From the NCBI RefSeq assembly GCF_008808095.1, contig NZ_CP023396.1, forward strand, positions 3,205,380 to 3,269,379: a DNA stretch of 64,000 bases, written 5' to 3'. How positions within the stretch are numbered: position 1 is the stretch's first letter; each line of letters starts with the position of its first letter. The notes below the pieces were generated by a model, which worked only from the letters and a program-made list of their open reading frames with translations, made no database searches and had not been told where the DNA came from. Made by a program: the position numbers and the translations under genes. The DNA comes from Pseudoalteromonas ruthenica (lineage in GTDB: Bacteria > Pseudomonadota > Gammaproteobacteria > Enterobacterales > Alteromonadaceae). This document shows positions 44,868-59,055 of this stretch, piece by piece.

Positions 44868-46229
44868 TTAGCTCTTTTTTGTAGGTCGTTGCCAGCCATC
44901 TAAATTACGTTGCTTGCCCCGCGCTACCGCCAGCTGCTTATCGCCCACATTAGTGGTCACGACTGAGCCGGCACCCACTGTGGCAGTGGCGCCAATTTCT
45001 ACCGGAGCCACCAGCGAGGAGTTAGAGCCAATAAAGGCATGATCGCCGATAATAGTTTGCGACTTATTAACGCCATCGTAATTACAGGTGATTGTGCCGG
45101 CGCCTATATTCACCTTTTCGCCTATCTGTGCATCGCCCAAGTAGGTCAGGTGGTTTGCTTTTGAGCCCTTTCCTAGACGGGACTTTTTCATTTCCACAAA
45201 ATTGCCGATATGAGAGTCTTCTTCCATAACTGCCCCGGGGCGTAGGCGCGCATATGGGCCTAAGGTGCACTTCGCAGCGACACTGGCATCTTCAATCAAG
45301 GTATTAGCCTTGATCACCACACCATCACCAATTTTGCAGTCTTTTAATACGCAGTTCGGGCCGATAACAACATCGTCGCCGAGTTCTACCTGACCTTCAA
45401 AGATGACATTAACATCAATGTGTACATCCTGACCTGTGGTCACTGTGCCACGTACATCGATGCGGGCCGGGTCGGCTAGACTCGCACCGTTGATCATCAA
45501 CTGTTCGGCTTGCCAACCTTGATAGGCACGCTCTAACTGAGCGAGCTGTACGCGATTGTTAGCGCCTTCTACTTCCATAGGGTGCGATGGTTGGCTTGAA
45601 CTGATTTCAACGCCTTCTGAATGGGCCATAGCGACAATATCAGTAAGGTAGTATTCGCCTTGAGCATTACTGTTCGATAGATTGCCCAACCACTTTTTCA
45701 ACAACCCGCCATGACAGGCCATGATACCGGTATTAATTTCGGTAATTTTCAGTTGCTCTTCATTGGCATCTTTTTGCTCGACAATGCCCACCAGTTTGCC
45801 ATTATCGCGCAGCATACGCCCATAGCCATTAGGGTCGGCCAAATCCACGGTAAGCACCGCTAGGCCACGCTCAGGAGTAGCTTTTAATAACCCTTCTAAG
45901 GTTTCTTGCTTGGTCAGTGGTACGTCGCCATATAAGATTAGTACTCTATCGTCATCACCAATATGTTCTTTGGCTACAGCCACAGCATGGCCCGTGCCTA
46001 GCTGCTGCTCTTGTAGCACCCAATTGACCTCATTATGACCGAGTTGTTGTTTAAGCAACTCGCCACCATGGCCATAAACTAGGTTGGTGCTGGTGGCCCC
46101 TAAGGCCTTAGCATTATCAATGACGTGTTGAACCATCGGCTTGCCAGCAACCGGATGCAGCACCTTAGGCAACTTAGAACGCATGCGTGTACCTTTACCC
46201 GCAGCTAAAATTACAGTCGTTAAATTCAT
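44868..46229 (-). CDS. glmU: bifunctional GlcNAc-1-P uridyltransferase / GlcN-1-P acetyltransferase
   Basis: AAAGGATATTAGA before the ATG at 46229 decides the start and gives 453 aa, the normal length. The pyrophosphorylase domain opens with [20 protein letters not shown]. The C-terminal left-handed beta-helix shows hexapeptide repeats (for example [20 protein letters not shown]) and the acetyltransferase active-site region [11 protein letters not shown]. It makes UDP-GlcNAc from glucosamine-1-phosphate. It follows the ATP synthase operon but is separated by a terminator. Confidence 0.97.
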   Translation of the reverse strand: MNLTTVILAAGKGTRMRSKLPKVLHPVAGKPMVQHVIDNAKALGATSTNLVYGHGGELLKQQLGHNEVNWVLQEQQLGTGHAVAVAKEHIGDDDRVLILYGDVPLTKQETLEGLLKATPERGLAVLTVDLADPNGYGRMLRDNGKLVGIVEQKDANEEQLKITEINTGIMACHGGLLKKWLGNLSNSNAQGEYYLTDIVAMAHSEGVEISSSQPSHPMEVEGANNRVQLAQLERAYQGWQAEQLMINGASLADPARIDVRGTVTTGQDVHIDVNVIFEGQVELGDDVVIGPNCVLKDCKIGDGVVIKANTLIEDASVAAKCTLGPYARLRPGAVMEEDSHIGNFVEMKKSRLGKGSKANHLTYLGDAQIGEKVNIGAGTITCNYDGVNKSQTIIGDHAFIGSNSSLVAPVEIGATATVGAGSVVTTNVGDKQLAVARGKQRNLDGWQRPTKKS

Positions 46230-46403
46230 TCTAATATCCTTTTTTCGCGACGTGACAGCGCACACTCAGCTCACGCTTTAAGTTGGCACATCCTGTGTCC
46301 GAACACAGCTGGCTAAAAAGCCGCCAGCGATGTTCTGGTATGGCTATCGACAATACCAACCATTGTATCTGCAACAGTGTGAACATAGAAAGAACAGACA
46401 TAA

Positions 46404-46432
46404 AAAAACCCGCGCTTAAAGCGCGGGTTTTT
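46404..46432 (-). terminator. terminator of the ATP synthase operon
   Basis: CCCGCGCTT and AAGCGCGGG form a 9-bp stem with a one-base centre, flanked by an A-run and T-run. It begins 25 bases after the atpC stop. Confidence 0.9.
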
Positions 46433-46456
46433 GCAAACCTATGAGGTTGGAAGCGT

Positions 46457-46879
46457 TTAGCTGTTACGCAATTGACGAATAACACGAAGCTGCGCAAGCG
46501 CCTCTTCGAGTTGGATCGCAGCTTTATGGTAATCAAGCTCGCCACTGCCAGCTTTATCCATTTGCTCTTGCGCTTCACGCTTAGCCTGCTCTGCCGCTTG
46601 TTCGTCAAGCTCTTCAGCTCGTACAGCGGTATCTGCAAGGACAGTTACATTATGAGGTTGTACCTCTAATGTACCGCCAGCAACATAGATGATTTCTTCA
46701 CCACCTAGTTGCTTTACTAAACGGACCATTCCAGGTTTGAGGGCAGTTAGTAGCGGTGCGTGGCCAGGCATAATACCAAGCTCACCTTCACTACCTGTCA
46801 CTTGAAGTGATTCTACGCGGCCAGAGAAAATCATCTCTTCAGCGCTTACAACATCAAGATGTACGGTCATAGCTGCCAT
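46457..46879 (-). CDS. atpC: F1F0 ATP synthase epsilon subunit
   Basis: The 140-aa subunit has the family opening [20 protein letters not shown] and [21 protein letters not shown]-terminal helical hairpin contains [25 protein letters not shown] five bases before the first ATG supports the start at 46879. It regulates F1 rotation. It is the last gene of the atp operon. Confidence 0.96.
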   Translation of the reverse strand: MAAMTVHLDVVSAEEMIFSGRVESLQVTGSEGELGIMPGHAPLLTALKPGMVRLVKQLGGEEIIYVAGGTLEVQPHNVTVLADTAVRAEELDEQAAEQAKREAQEQMDKAGSGELDYHKAAIQLEEALAQLRVIRQLRNS

Positions 46880-46892
46880 ACTCCCCTCCTAG

Positions 46893-49171
<2,279 letters not shown>

Positions 49172-49224
49172 GACTCTCTCTCCGAATCTCGGTGAGCGCA
49201 ATGCACTCACCTTAGATAACTAAA

Positions 49225-50766
49225 TTACCAAGTTTGCGTTGACTTGAACTTCTCAAGAAGTTCTTTCAACTGTGCTTCAATCTCGGCGTTGTAGTTACCA
49301 GTTTCATTGATTTGCGCCATTAGCTCTGCGTACTCGCTTTTAGCGAAGCCGATTAGGCTTGCTTCGAAGTCCATGATTTTGCTTACTTCGATGTCAGCAA
49401 GGAAGCCTTTTTCAGCAGCGAAAAGTGATAGAGACATTTCCGCAACAGACATTGGCGTGTACTGTTTCTGCTTCATTAGCTCGGTTACGCGCTCACCATG
49501 CTCAAGTTGAGCACGTGTTGCTTCGTCAAGGTCAGAAGCGAACTGCGAGAACGCCGCAAGTTCACGATACTGAGCAAGCGCTAGACGGATACCACCACCT
49601 AGTTTCTTAACGATCTTAGTTTGCGCAGCACCACCTACACGCGATACAGAAATACCGGCGTTAACAGCAGGACGAATACCTGAGTTAAACAAGTCAGTTT
49701 CCAAGAAGATCTGACCATCGGTGATTGAAATCACGTTGGTTGGTACGAAGGCAGAAACGTCACCACCTTGAGTTTCAATGATTGGCAATGCCGTCAATGA
49801 ACCTGTTTGACCTTTCACTTCACCATTGGTGAACTTCTCAACGTAGTCAGCATTTACACGTGCTGCACGCTCTAGAAGACGTGAGTGAAGGTAGAAAACG
49901 TCACCTGGGTATGCTTCACGGCCCGGTGGACGCTTAAGTAGAAGTGAAATCTGACGATACGCTACCGCTTGCTTAGACAGGTCATCGTATACGATAAGCG
50001 CGTCTTCACCACGGTCACGGAAGAATTCACCCATAGTACAACCAGCAAACGGTGCTAGGTACTGTAGGGCTACAGATTCAGAAGCCGATGCAACAACAAC
50101 AATCGTGTTTTCTAGGGCACCGTGCTCTTCTAATTTACGTACTACGTTAGCAATAGTCGATGCTTTTTGACCAACCGCTACATACACACACTTAATGCCT
50201 GTGTCTTTTTGGTTGATGATAGCGTCGATTGCTAATGCAGTTTTACCAGTTTGACGGTCACCGATAACCAATTCACGTTGGCCGCGACCAACTGGAATCA
50301 TGGCATCGATAGACTTATAACCAGTTTGAACTGGCTCATCTACTGATTGACGGTCGATTACACCTGGGGCGATTTTTTCGATTGGCTCGAAACCTTCGCT
50401 GTCCAGTGCACCTTTACCATCGATAGGCTGACCTAGGGTGTTTACTACACGACCTAGAAGACCATTACCGACTGGTACTTCAAGAATACGACCTGTTGAT
50501 TTAACTTTTACGCCTTCTTTAAGGTCAGCGTAAGGACCCATTACTACTGCACCTACTGAGTCACGCTCAAGGTTCAATGCGATAGCATAACGGTTGCCAG
50601 GAAGCTCGATCATCTCACCTTGCATACAGTCAGCTAGACCGTGGATGCGGATGATACCGTCAGTAACAGATACGATAGTACCTTCGTTACGTGCTTCACT
50701 TACAACTTCAAACTGCTCAATGCGTTGCTTGATCAGCGCAGAAATTTCTGTGGAATTAAGTTGCAT
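49225..50766 (-). CDS. atpA: F1F0 ATP synthase alpha subunit
   Basis: The 513-aa subunit has Walker [26 protein letters not shown] and [24 protein letters not shown] C-terminal sequence. The N-terminal [20 protein letters not shown] is typical of gammaproteobacteria. It alternates with beta in the F1 hexamer and has non-catalytic sites. Confidence 0.98.
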   Translation of the reverse strand: MQLNSTEISALIKQRIEQFEVVSEARNEGTIVSVTDGIIRIHGLADCMQGEMIELPGNRYAIALNLERDSVGAVVMGPYADLKEGVKVKSTGRILEVPVGNGLLGRVVNTLGQPIDGKGALDSEGFEPIEKIAPGVIDRQSVDEPVQTGYKSIDAMIPVGRGQRELVIGDRQTGKTALAIDAIINQKDTGIKCVYVAVGQKASTIANVVRKLEEHGALENTIVVVASASESVALQYLAPFAGCTMGEFFRDRGEDALIVYDDLSKQAVAYRQISLLLKRPPGREAYPGDVFYLHSRLLERAARVNADYVEKFTNGEVKGQTGSLTALPIIETQGGDVSAFVPTNVISITDGQIFLETDLFNSGIRPAVNAGISVSRVGGAAQTKIVKKLGGGIRLALAQYRELAAFSQFASDLDEATRAQLEHGERVTELMKQKQYTPMSVAEMSLSLFAAEKGFLADIEVSKIMDFEASLIGFAKSEYAELMAQINETGNYNAEIEAQLKELLEKFKSTQTW

Positions 50767-50780
50767 GCTCTTTTTCCCAA

Positions 50781-51314
50781 TTACGATTGTAGTGTGGCCG
50801 CTAAGCGGTCAACTTGGCCGCGTATAGACCCGTCGATTACGGTGTCACCGGCACGAATTACCAACCCGCCAACGACGGAGGCATCAACACTACAATTCAG
50901 CTTAACTTTGCGTGCGAAACGTTGTTCAAGTGCCGCGCCTAGTTTCTCTTGCTGCGCTGCAGCAAGCTCCGTTGCAGAAATCACTGTGACTTCGATTTCT
51001 TTGTCGAACTCAGCCTTAAACTCGGCAAATAGTTCGGCAACGTCAGGCAGGGCGGCTAAACGTTCATTTTCGGCCATTAGCTTGATAAGATTTTGACCCT
51101 GTTCGTTGAGTTGGTCAGCACAAACCTTGATGATTACATCGGCTTGGTCAGACACAGACGGCAGGCTGCCAATGACTGCATTAACCTGCTCATCGCTGGC
51201 CACTTGGCCAGCGAAGTGCAGCATTTCATGCCATTGGGCAACCGCGTTTTTCTCAACGGCAAGCTCAAAAGCCGCTTTAGCGTATGGGCGAGCGATGGTA
51301 GTCAATTCAGACAT
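50781..51314 (-). CDS. atpH: F1F0 ATP synthase delta subunit
   Basis: Two ATGs lie behind AGGAGG. The first (51320) is only two bases from it, while the second (51314) has normal spacing and gives the conserved [20 protein letters not shown] start. I choose 51314, 177 aa. The C-terminal region has [20 protein letters not shown]. It links F1 to the b subunits. Confidence 0.96.
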   Translation of the reverse strand: MSELTTIARPYAKAAFELAVEKNAVAQWHEMLHFAGQVASDEQVNAVIGSLPSVSDQADVIIKVCADQLNEQGQNLIKLMAENERLAALPDVAELFAEFKAEFDKEIEVTVISATELAAAQQEKLGAALEQRFARKVKLNCSVDASVVGGLVIRAGDTVIDGSIRGQVDRLAATLQS

Positions 51315-51330
51315 GCTCATACCCTCCTAG

Positions 51331-51801
51331 TTACAGCTCTGCGACAAGTTTTTCAACGATGTCGCTGTGTGCGGCTTGGTCGATCTCGCGCTCAAGAATA
51401 CGCTCAGCACCGACTACTGCTAGAGTAGCAACTTGCTTACGTAAATCTTCTTTCACGCGGTTACGCTCTGCTTCAATCTCAGAGTGACCTTGAGCTATGA
51501 TGTTTTCACGCTCTTGCTGACCACGAGTTGTCTCTTCGTCAACAATAAGCGAGGCACGCTTTTTAGCTTGCTCGATGATTTCAGCAGCTTGAGCTTTCGC
51601 TTCTTTTAACTGTTCCGTGGCTTTTTGACGAGCCAGTTCCAAGTCTTTCTCAGCTTTATCAGAAGCAGCTAAACCATCTTCAATTTTCTTTTGGCGAGCT
51701 TCAATCGCACTATTTAGCGGTGGCCATACGTACTTCATACAGAACAGCACGAACACCGTAAATGCGATTAATTCACCGATAAGAGTGGCGTTAATATTCA
51801 C
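51331..51801 (-). CDS. atpF: F1F0 ATP synthase b subunit
   Basis: The 156-aa subunit has one N-terminal membrane helix ([20 protein letters not shown]) followed by [18 protein letters not shown] and a long charged coiled coil. It is the peripheral stalk. Length is standard. Confidence 0.97.
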   Translation of the reverse strand: MNINATLIGELIAFTVFVLFCMKYVWPPLNSAIEARQKKIEDGLAASDKAEKDLELARQKATEQLKEAKAQAAEIIEQAKKRASLIVDEETTRGQQERENIIAQGHSEIEAERNRVKEDLRKQVATLAVVGAERILEREIDQAAHSDIVEKLVAEL

Positions 51802-51846
51802 GACCGCTCCTCCTTATTGACAGTTGTTCTAAGAGCTACTAGTGAA

Positions 51847-52107
<261 letters not shown>

Positions 52108-52137
52108 TTAAAAAATAAAAGTTAATAAATCAGTTTA

Positions 52138-52998
<861 letters not shown>

Positions 52999-53010
52999 TT
53001 ATCCCAAAAG

Positions 53011-53391
53011 TTAATGATTAAAAAAAATCGGTGCTATCCACTGTGTGGCAAATATCAGCACATAAGCGCTAAAAAAGGGTACTGGAAGCAATAAAAAATG
53101 TTTAAAAGCCAGTACGAACATACACACAGTGAGCAAAAACTTTAACGCCTTTCCTCGTTTCAACGAGCTTAGGACTTGTTCTGATTTGCTTGCGCCCATA
53201 TATCTAAATGCATAAGCGGCAAATACAAAATTAGGGAGTACAACAGTCAAGCCTCCAAGCCATGCTGAGAGACCGGCTTCTACTCCCCAACCTACTAAAA
53301 CTATTACTGCAGCGATTGTTGCTACGACACCCTGAAAAAGAACGCCCTTAAATGCGGCGCGGCGATACGGGCCTGCTAACCTTTGCGTCAC
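53011..53391 (-). CDS. atpI: ATP synthase accessory protein I
   Basis: The 126-aa protein has four membrane helices, as usual for AtpI (for example GVVATIAAVIVLVGWGVEAG and SAWLGGLTVVLPNFVFAAYA). It is the first gene of the operon and helps c-ring assembly or Mg2+ supply. Sequence conservation is low in this family, so the position adds weight. Confidence 0.9.
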   Translation of the reverse strand: MTQRLAGPYRRAAFKGVLFQGVVATIAAVIVLVGWGVEAGLSAWLGGLTVVLPNFVFAAYAFRYMGASKSEQVLSSLKRGKALKFLLTVCMFVLAFKHFLLLPVPFFSAYVLIFATQWIAPIFFNH

Positions 53392-53500
53392 TTTTTATTA
53401 ACCTTAATAACGTTAAATTTTATTAGGGTGTGAAAACTGGCGAAATTATACTTGTTTTTGGCTGATTTGCAACTTGAGTCAGTGCGATTTGGGGGAATTT

Positions 53501-53521
53501 CACCCCCGCGAAACGGGGGTG
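53501..53521. terminator. GC-rich hairpin between parB and the atp operon
   Basis: CACCCCCG (53501-53508) and CGGGGGTG (53514-53521) form a perfect 8-bp stem with a 5-base loop. It follows the parB stop by 15 bases. No strong U-tract is present on either strand, so termination would depend on the stem. Confidence 0.6.
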
Positions 53522-53536
53522 AGAGCGCCTTAGCGA

Positions 53537-54457
53537 CTAATCTTTAAACTGTGGGTCAATACGGTGAAGAATTCCGTCTAACTCTTCGAGATTTGTATAA
53601 GAAATCACCAACTTACCTTTACCTTTTTGGTTGTAGTTAATTTCTACCTTAGCGCCGAGATTATCTTCGAGCTTTTGCTCTAACTGTATGACATCTGGAT
53701 CTTTTTCTTTCTTCTGCGGCTTTTCTACGGGCTCCAGAATAGAACGCACGAGTTTTTCGGTTTCACGCACGGTTAGCGCTTTAGCTACGGCAGTGCGTGC
53801 CGCTTCAGACTGCAACTCACCACTTAACGCTAATAAACACCGAGCATGACCCATTTCAATATCGCCATGCTCTAACATGATTTTAACATCATCGTTAAGG
53901 TTATTGAGTCGTAATAAGTTAGTGACAGTGGTGCGCGATTTGCCAACGGCATCAGCCACTTGCTGGTGCGTTAACTCAAATTCATCAATCAGTCGACCTA
54001 AAGCGATGGCTTCTTCCATAGCATTTAAATCTTCACGTTGAATGTTTTCAATCAACGCAATAGCAACTGCTGCTTCATCCGGAACTGCCTTGATAAGGCA
54101 AGGCACCACATCAAGTTTAGCTAACTGAGCGGCGCGCCAACGGCGTTCACCGGCGATGATTTCATAGCTGTCAGGTGCAACTTGGCGCACGACGATGGGC
54201 TGAATAATACCTTGTGCACGAATGGAGGAAGCAAGTTCTTCTAACGCTTCCTCCGACATATCTTTTCGCGGCTGATACTTTCCAGGACGTAAAAATTCGA
54301 TCGCTAACTTTTGCAACTCACCACTTTGCGCATTCGCTTGCGCTTGTGAGTGTTCTTCAACAGGTGCATCTGCGCTTGGCGCTGGGCCAGGAGCTGGCTT
54401 AGATGACGTCAGTAGGGCGTCTAGACCCCGTCCTAATCCACGTTTTTTAGCAGACAT
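53537..54457 (-). CDS. parB: chromosome-partitioning protein ParB
   Basis: The 306-aa protein has the ParB N-terminal box (FLRPGKYQPRKDMSEEALEE), the CTP-binding GERRWRAAQLAKL motif, an HTH (LTHQQVADAVGKSRTTVTNL) and a C-terminal dimerisation region. It binds parS near the origin, spreads on DNA and works with ParA encoded next to it. A long Pro/Ala-rich segment follows the MSAKKRGLGRGLDALL start. Confidence 0.97.
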   Translation of the reverse strand: MSAKKRGLGRGLDALLTSSKPAPGPAPSADAPVEEHSQAQANAQSGELQKLAIEFLRPGKYQPRKDMSEEALEELASSIRAQGIIQPIVVRQVAPDSYEIIAGERRWRAAQLAKLDVVPCLIKAVPDEAAVAIALIENIQREDLNAMEEAIALGRLIDEFELTHQQVADAVGKSRTTVTNLLRLNNLNDDVKIMLEHGDIEMGHARCLLALSGELQSEAARTAVAKALTVRETEKLVRSILEPVEKPQKKEKDPDVIQLEQKLEDNLGAKVEINYNQKGKGKLVISYTNLEELDGILHRIDPQFKD

Positions 54458-54477
54458 TGGTTGGCTTACCTCTACGT

Positions 54478-55263
54478 TTAGGCGACTGCAGGTGTTTGTT
54501 TTTCTTTTCTGCGCAGTATTTCACCGGCCAAGGCAAGGTAGGCTTTGGCGCCTGCAGAGGCTCGGTCATAATACATGGCCGGCGCACCAAAGCTAGGGGC
54601 TTCTGCGAGACGAACATTGCGCGGAATAACGGTTCGGTAGACCTTATCGCCAAAGTGCTGTTTCAATTGCTCAGAAACATCATTGGCAAGGCGGTTGCGC
54701 GGATCGTACATGGTTCGCAAGATGCCTTCAATCTGTAATTTAGGGTTCACTAACTGCGCCAATTGCTCGATGGTTCCCATCAGCGCTGTAATTCCCTCAA
54801 GGGCATAGTACTCACACTGCATAGGCACGAGTACCGAATCAGCGGCGGCCATGGCATTAACGGTCAGCATATTCAGTGAAGGTGGGCAATCGATGAAGAT
54901 ATAATCATATTGCTCCAGAATTTTCTCCAACGCGTTGCGCAGGCGCACTTCGCGTGCGAATAATTCCATAAGCTTAACTTCAGCGGCAGTCACATCGCCA
55001 TTGGCAGCAATTAAATGATACTCACCCGAGGTTTGCTGGATGACAACGTCATCAAAAGGTTGCTCTTCAATGAGTAAGTCATAAATAGTGGCGACATCAT
55101 CGTACTTATCAACGCCGCTACCCATGGTCGCATTGCCTTGAGGATCGAGATCGATAAGTAAAACTTTACGCTTGGTCGCAGCCATAGAGGCCGCCAAATT
55201 CACGGCTGTGGTGGTTTTACCCACGCCTCCTTTTTGGTTTGCAATTGCAATGACTTTAGCCAC
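54478..55263 (-). CDS. parA: chromosome-partitioning ATPase ParA
   Basis: The 261-aa ATPase has the deviant Walker A KGGVGKTT, LLIDLDPQGNATMGSG and FIDCPPSLNMLTVNA. It is a ParA/Soj protein that moves ParB-parS complexes after replication. The gene lies 20 bases upstream of parB in the same operon. Confidence 0.97.
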   Translation of the reverse strand: MAKVIAIANQKGGVGKTTTAVNLAASMAATKRKVLLIDLDPQGNATMGSGVDKYDDVATIYDLLIEEQPFDDVVIQQTSGEYHLIAANGDVTAAEVKLMELFAREVRLRNALEKILEQYDYIFIDCPPSLNMLTVNAMAAADSVLVPMQCEYYALEGITALMGTIEQLAQLVNPKLQIEGILRTMYDPRNRLANDVSEQLKQHFGDKVYRTVIPRNVRLAEAPSFGAPAMYYDRASAGAKAYLALAGEILRRKEKQTPAVA

Positions 55264-55279
55264 GGTGATCCTCTGCCAA

Positions 55280-55900
55280 TTAAGCTTTTTTTAGAATTAT
55301 AAGATGACGTTCGCCCTGAAGCTCTGGAACTGATAACTCAATGTCCTGGGTAAACGAAAATCCAGCAGGGAGGTTGGCAAGTTCCTGCTCAGGATATTGG
55401 CCTTTCAAAGCTATAAAACGTCCATCTTGATCAATTAAATGCGCGCACCAATGCAACATATCATCAATAGAGGCAAAGGCACGAGAAAGCACTCCATCTA
55501 ATTTAACACTTGGCTGATAATCTTCAACTCGACTCTGTACGGCGGTTACATTTTTTAGGCCAAGCTCATGTTTTACTTGCTTAAGAAAAGTCACACGCTT
55601 GCCAAGGCTATCCAGTAGTACAAATTCGGTGTCGGGTAGGGCAATGGCTAACACCATACCCGGTAAACCTGGGCCGGTGCCAACATCAATGTAATGTTTA
55701 CCCTCTAAATGTTCAGCTACCACCAAACTATCCATAATATGCTTTACCAGCATCTCATTAGGGTCGCGAACAGACGTTAAATTGTATGCTTTGTTCCACT
55801 TGTTTAATAAAGCAACATAGGCGAGCAACTGATTAATTTGTTGCTCGCTTAGAGAGATATTGGCTGCGGCCAATAACTGCGTAAATTTTTTTTCTAACAT
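55280..55900 (-). CDS. rsmG: 16S rRNA (guanine527-N7)-methyltransferase
   Basis: The 206-aa enzyme has the SAM-binding motif [17 protein letters not shown], and [20 protein letters not shown] before it, both typical of RsmG (GidB). It methylates G527 of 16S rRNA. It lies between mnmG and parA as in most proteobacteria. Confidence 0.97.
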   Translation of the reverse strand: MLEKKFTQLLAAANISLSEQQINQLLAYVALLNKWNKAYNLTSVRDPNEMLVKHIMDSLVVAEHLEGKHYIDVGTGPGLPGMVLAIALPDTEFVLLDSLGKRVTFLKQVKHELGLKNVTAVQSRVEDYQPSVKLDGVLSRAFASIDDMLHWCAHLIDQDGRFIALKGQYPEQELANLPAGFSFTQDIELSVPELQGERHLIILKKA

Positions 55901-55915
55901 GGATGTGTTATGTGG

Positions 55916-57805
55916 TTACGCTGATTTGCGTAACATGCCCTGCTTTTTCAGATACACCAATAATAGCGAAATCGCCGCTGGAGTAATACCAGAAATACGC
56001 GATGCTTGGCCAATGGTGTCCGGGCGAGCTTCGCTCAGCTTGGCAACAACCTCATTTGATAAGCCAGATACTTGGCTGTAATCAAACTCCGTTGGCAAAA
56101 TAGTTTGCTCATGGCGCAACTGCTTTGCGATCTCGTCTTGTTGGCGAGCAATGTAACCAGCATACTTTGTTTGAATCGCTACCTGTTCAAGTGCTTGCTG
56201 GTTGTCTGACTCACTCGCTAAACCTTCGATAGCGGTAAGATCGCGATAATTGATCTCAGGGCGACGGATCAACTCTTCTAAACTGGCTTCACGGGTCATC
56301 GGTGATTTTAATAACGCGTTCACTGCGTCCTGTGCTGGGTGATCTTTATGGATCCAAGTGGAACGAATACGTTGTGTTTCTTGTTCCATCACTTCTAATT
56401 TTTCATTAAATGCAGCCCAACGCTGGTCATCGACCAAACCCAGTTCTCGGCCTTTCTCGGTAAGGCGCAAGTCAGCATTATCTTCGCGAAGTAGTAATCG
56501 GTATTCGGCACGTGAAGTAAACATGCGATAGGGCTCTTTGGTACCTAGCGTGGCTAAGTCATCAATTAATACCCCTGTGTATGCTTCATCACGGCGTGGA
56601 GTCCAAGCTTCTTTGCCTTGTACTTGCAACGCGGCATTCATACCTGCAATAAGCCCTTGTGCTCCGGCTTCTTCATAGCCTGTGGTGCCGTTTATTTGCC
56701 CAGCAAAGAAAAGCCCTTGAATAAACTTCGTTTCTAATGACGGCTTAAGATCCCGAGGGTCGAAAAAGTCATACTCAATGGCATAACCAGGGCGACAGAT
56801 GTGGGCTTGCTCAAATCCAGCGATGCTGTTGACTATTTGCATCTGCACGTCAAATGGCAAACTCGTGGAGATACCATTTGGGTATAGCTCATAAGAGGTT
56901 AACCCTTCTGGTTCAACAAAGATCTGGTGCTTATCTTTATCGGCAAAACGAACTATTTTATCTTCAATCGATGGGCAGTAACGCGGACCGATCCCCTCAA
57001 TCACGCCTGAATACATAGGCGATCGGTGCAGATTGTCATTGATAATCTCGTGCGTTTTGTCGTTTGTGTAGGTGATATAACAAGGGATCTGCTGCGGATG
57101 ATCTTCCACCTTACCCATAAACGAAAACACAGGTGTGGGCGTATCGCCAGGTTGTGTTTGCATTTTGCTGAAGTCGACGGTGCGAGCATCAATTCGTGGA
57201 GGCGTACCTGTTTTTAGACGATCAACGCGAAAAGGTAATTCACGCAAGCGCTGTGCTAACGCAATTGAAGGCGGATCCCCAGCGCGGCCACCTTTAAAGT
57301 TTTCTAAGCCAATATGGATTTGGCCACCTAAAAAGGTTCCTACGGTAAGTACCACGGATGGCGCACTGAACTTCAATCCCATCTGGGTAACAACACCTGT
57401 AACTTTGTCACCCTCTACAATCAGATCATCACAGGATTGCTGGAAGATCTTTAAGTTTTCTTGGCGCTGCAGAATCGCTTGTATTTCCGCTTTGTACAAC
57501 GCTCTATCAGCTTGGGCACGAGTTGCACGTACAGCAGGGCCCTTCGATGAGTTTAATGTTCGAAATTGGATCCCGCCTTTGTCGATCGCTTTTGCCATGG
57601 CACCGCCAAGAGCATCGATCTCTTTCACCAAATGGCCTTTGCCGATCCCACCGATTGCAGGGTTGCATGACATTTGCCCTAAGGTGTCCATATTATGCGT
57701 TAGCAATAGCGTATTCATGCCCATTCGTGCAGAGGCCAAAGCGGCTTCTGTACCAGCGTGACCGCCGCCAACGACAATGACATCAAAGTGCTCATGAAAA
57801 ATCAT
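55916..57805 (-). CDS. mnmG: tRNA uridine-5-carboxymethylaminomethyl enzyme MnmG
   Basis: The 629-aa flavoprotein has the FAD loop [19 protein letters not shown], the segment [14 protein letters not shown] and the C-terminal [18 protein letters not shown]. With MnmE it modifies U34 of several tRNAs. It is transcribed away from oriC, directly to its left. Confidence 0.98.
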   Translation of the reverse strand: MIFHEHFDVIVVGGGHAGTEAALASARMGMNTLLLTHNMDTLGQMSCNPAIGGIGKGHLVKEIDALGGAMAKAIDKGGIQFRTLNSSKGPAVRATRAQADRALYKAEIQAILQRQENLKIFQQSCDDLIVEGDKVTGVVTQMGLKFSAPSVVLTVGTFLGGQIHIGLENFKGGRAGDPPSIALAQRLRELPFRVDRLKTGTPPRIDARTVDFSKMQTQPGDTPTPVFSFMGKVEDHPQQIPCYITYTNDKTHEIINDNLHRSPMYSGVIEGIGPRYCPSIEDKIVRFADKDKHQIFVEPEGLTSYELYPNGISTSLPFDVQMQIVNSIAGFEQAHICRPGYAIEYDFFDPRDLKPSLETKFIQGLFFAGQINGTTGYEEAGAQGLIAGMNAALQVQGKEAWTPRRDEAYTGVLIDDLATLGTKEPYRMFTSRAEYRLLLREDNADLRLTEKGRELGLVDDQRWAAFNEKLEVMEQETQRIRSTWIHKDHPAQDAVNALLKSPMTREASLEELIRRPEINYRDLTAIEGLASESDNQQALEQVAIQTKYAGYIARQQDEIAKQLRHEQTILPTEFDYSQVSGLSNEVVAKLSEARPDTIGQASRISGITPAAISLLLVYLKKQGMLRKSA

Positions 57806-57905
57806 TTAATGCTTCCTACAACCAGTGAAATATTAAGAGGAGGCGTATTCTACCTAGAAATTAGCTTAAGGGAAATGGTTAAATAATGTTCACCCAAGGT
57901 AAAGA

Positions 57906-57960
57906 GATCTTATATATAAAAGGATCTTTTAAAGAGATCTTTTATTGATCTTACTATTAG
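57906..57960. repeat. DNA unwinding element with GATC-led AT-rich repeats
   Basis: Four units begin with GATC at 57906, 57923, 57936 and 57947 (for example GATCTTATATATA, GATCTTTTAAAGA, GATCTTTTATTGA). They correspond to the L/M/R 13-mers on the mnmG side of enterobacterial oriC. This is the likely first opening site. Confidence 0.8.
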
Positions 57961-57973
57961 GATCCTACTTTTC

Positions 57974-57982
57974 TGTTGATAA
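57974..57982 (-). promoter_or_regulatory. DnaA box, R1-like
   Basis: TGTTGATAA is one mismatch from the reverse complement of TTATCCACA. It is preceded by TATTAGGATC, as is R1 in E. coli. Confidence 0.7.
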
Positions 57983-58079
57983 CCCTATAAAACGTATGAT
58001 TAACAACAAATTAAGCGATCTAAGTTATTGTGAGTATGATCGGATCTAGTAGGGGAGAACATCTGATCAAAAAGCCCTT

Positions 58080-58088
58080 TTATACACA
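58080..58088 (+). promoter_or_regulatory. DnaA box, R2-like
   Basis: TTATACACA is identical to the R2 box of the E. coli origin and lies at the matching place. Confidence 0.8.
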
Positions 58089-58152
58089 GGCAAGATTCGC
58101 TTCGATCTTATCAAGTGTATAGTCATGGTTAAGATCGCAAGATACCAAGCTT

Positions 58153-58161
58153 TTATCCACA
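58153..58161 (+). promoter_or_regulatory. DnaA box, R4-like (perfect consensus)
   Basis: TTATCCACA is a perfect high-affinity DnaA box at the mioC side of the origin, like R4. Confidence 0.88.
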
Positions 58162-58215
58162 TACCGATCGAAAAAACAATAAATATGTGCATAACTTTTT
58201 AGTAAGATCGTTTTC

Positions 58216-58653
58216 TTACAAGTGTTTTAATAGTTCTGGTAACCACCGTTCAGCCGTATCTTCAGGTAGATCTTCGCTAAGAACATCTATCTCCAAGCGA
58301 GGTAAGAGTGGCTGAGCTTGTTTTGATAGCAACAACTGCTCGATGTTTTTGGCTGCATAGTTATAGGTATCGTAACTAGAATCTCCTATGCCAATGATCG
58401 CAAAGCGAATATTGTCGAGATTAGTGAGGCCATTGAGATCTTCAACAAAAGGCTGCAAATTATCAGGATAGTCGCCAGCGCCATGGGTTGATGTGCAAAT
58501 CAACCACGCAGCCTCCATTTTCATATCCTTAAGATCAGGTTGCTCATGTAAAGTACAGCTTATGCCTTGATCTTCCATTAAGTCACTTAACTGTTCGGCC
58601 ACATATTCAGTGCCGCCCATTTGACTACCAATAATAATTTCGAGCTGGCTCAT
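58216..58653 (-). CDS. mioC: flavodoxin-like protein MioC
   Basis: The 145-aa flavodoxin has the FMN loop ITIGSQMGGTEY-like IIGSQMGGTEYVAEQL, the THGAGDYPDNLQPF loop and GIGDSSYDTYN. It is transcribed toward oriC, as in E. coli and Vibrio, so its transcription may affect initiation. A perfect DnaA box lies about 270 bases upstream of its start. Confidence 0.92.
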   Translation of the reverse strand: MSQLEIIIGSQMGGTEYVAEQLSDLMEDQGISCTLHEQPDLKDMKMEAAWLICTSTHGAGDYPDNLQPFVEDLNGLTNLDNIRFAIIGIGDSSYDTYNYAAKNIEQLLLSKQAQPLLPRLEIDVLSEDLPEDTAERWLPELLKHL

Positions 58654-58921
58654 TGTTACTACGCCTAAATGTTGTTGCGCTCATGATACCTGATCTGTGG
58701 TTAGGCTCAATTGATCTTAATCCCTGTGTGTAATTCTGAACACCAATAGCTGTTTGAAATGAATATATAGTGATGATAAATATAGAGTTTTTTATTTTTA
58801 AAACTGTTGATAAAAAGTCGATAAGCTTAGGTTAAAAAGCCATACCCGTTCATCATAACTGGGTAATTTCACGCTATTTTCTACTGATAAAGAAAAATTG
58901 CATGGGTGTGTATGCTTTGCT

Positions 58922-58930
58922 TGTGGATAA
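58922..58930 (-). promoter_or_regulatory. DnaA box upstream of mioC
   Basis: TGTGGATAA is the exact reverse complement of TTATCCACA. In E. coli the mioC promoter is repressed by DnaA through such a box, so a similar role is likely. Confidence 0.7.
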
Positions 58931-58952
58931 TGATCAATGGAGATAATCTCGG

Positions 58953-59055
58953 CGTATTTTTGGATCTATAAAACCCATTTAATAGATCCAATACTTCTAT
59001 AAATTTTCTATTTATTGGCTTCATGTCTTTTGTGAGTGCCCGTATTTTTGGATCT
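58953..59055. repeat. 15-bp direct repeat pair with an internal inverted repeat
   Basis: CGTATTTTTGGATCT occurs at 58953-58967 and 59041-59055. The first copy overlaps the perfect inverted repeat at 58961-58990. No other copy was noticed in the window. Confidence 0.6.

Larger units (their letters stand above)
57806..58215. other. oriC: chromosomal replication origin oriC
   Basis: This 410-base gene-free region lies between mnmG and mioC, the oriC position in E. coli and Vibrio. It contains 13 GATC sites between 57906 and 58209, an AT-rich unwinding element with four GATC-led 13-mer-like units, and DnaA boxes TGTTGATAA (57974-57982), TTATACACA (58080-58088) and TTATCCACA (58153-58161). Their order matches R1, R2 and R4 of the E. 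coli origin. Confidence 0.93.

Noticed and set aside
46231..46638. 135-codon minus-strand frame between glmU and atpC
   Set aside because: It overlaps atpC in another frame and crosses the operon terminator; its composition is not protein-like.
53755..53775. GGTTTCACGCACGG as parS candidate in parB
   Set aside because: The second half does not complete the palindrome; too many mismatches to the parS consensus.
57135..57761. 208-codon plus-strand frame inside mnmG
   Set aside because: It is antisense to a fully conserved gene with no ribosome site.
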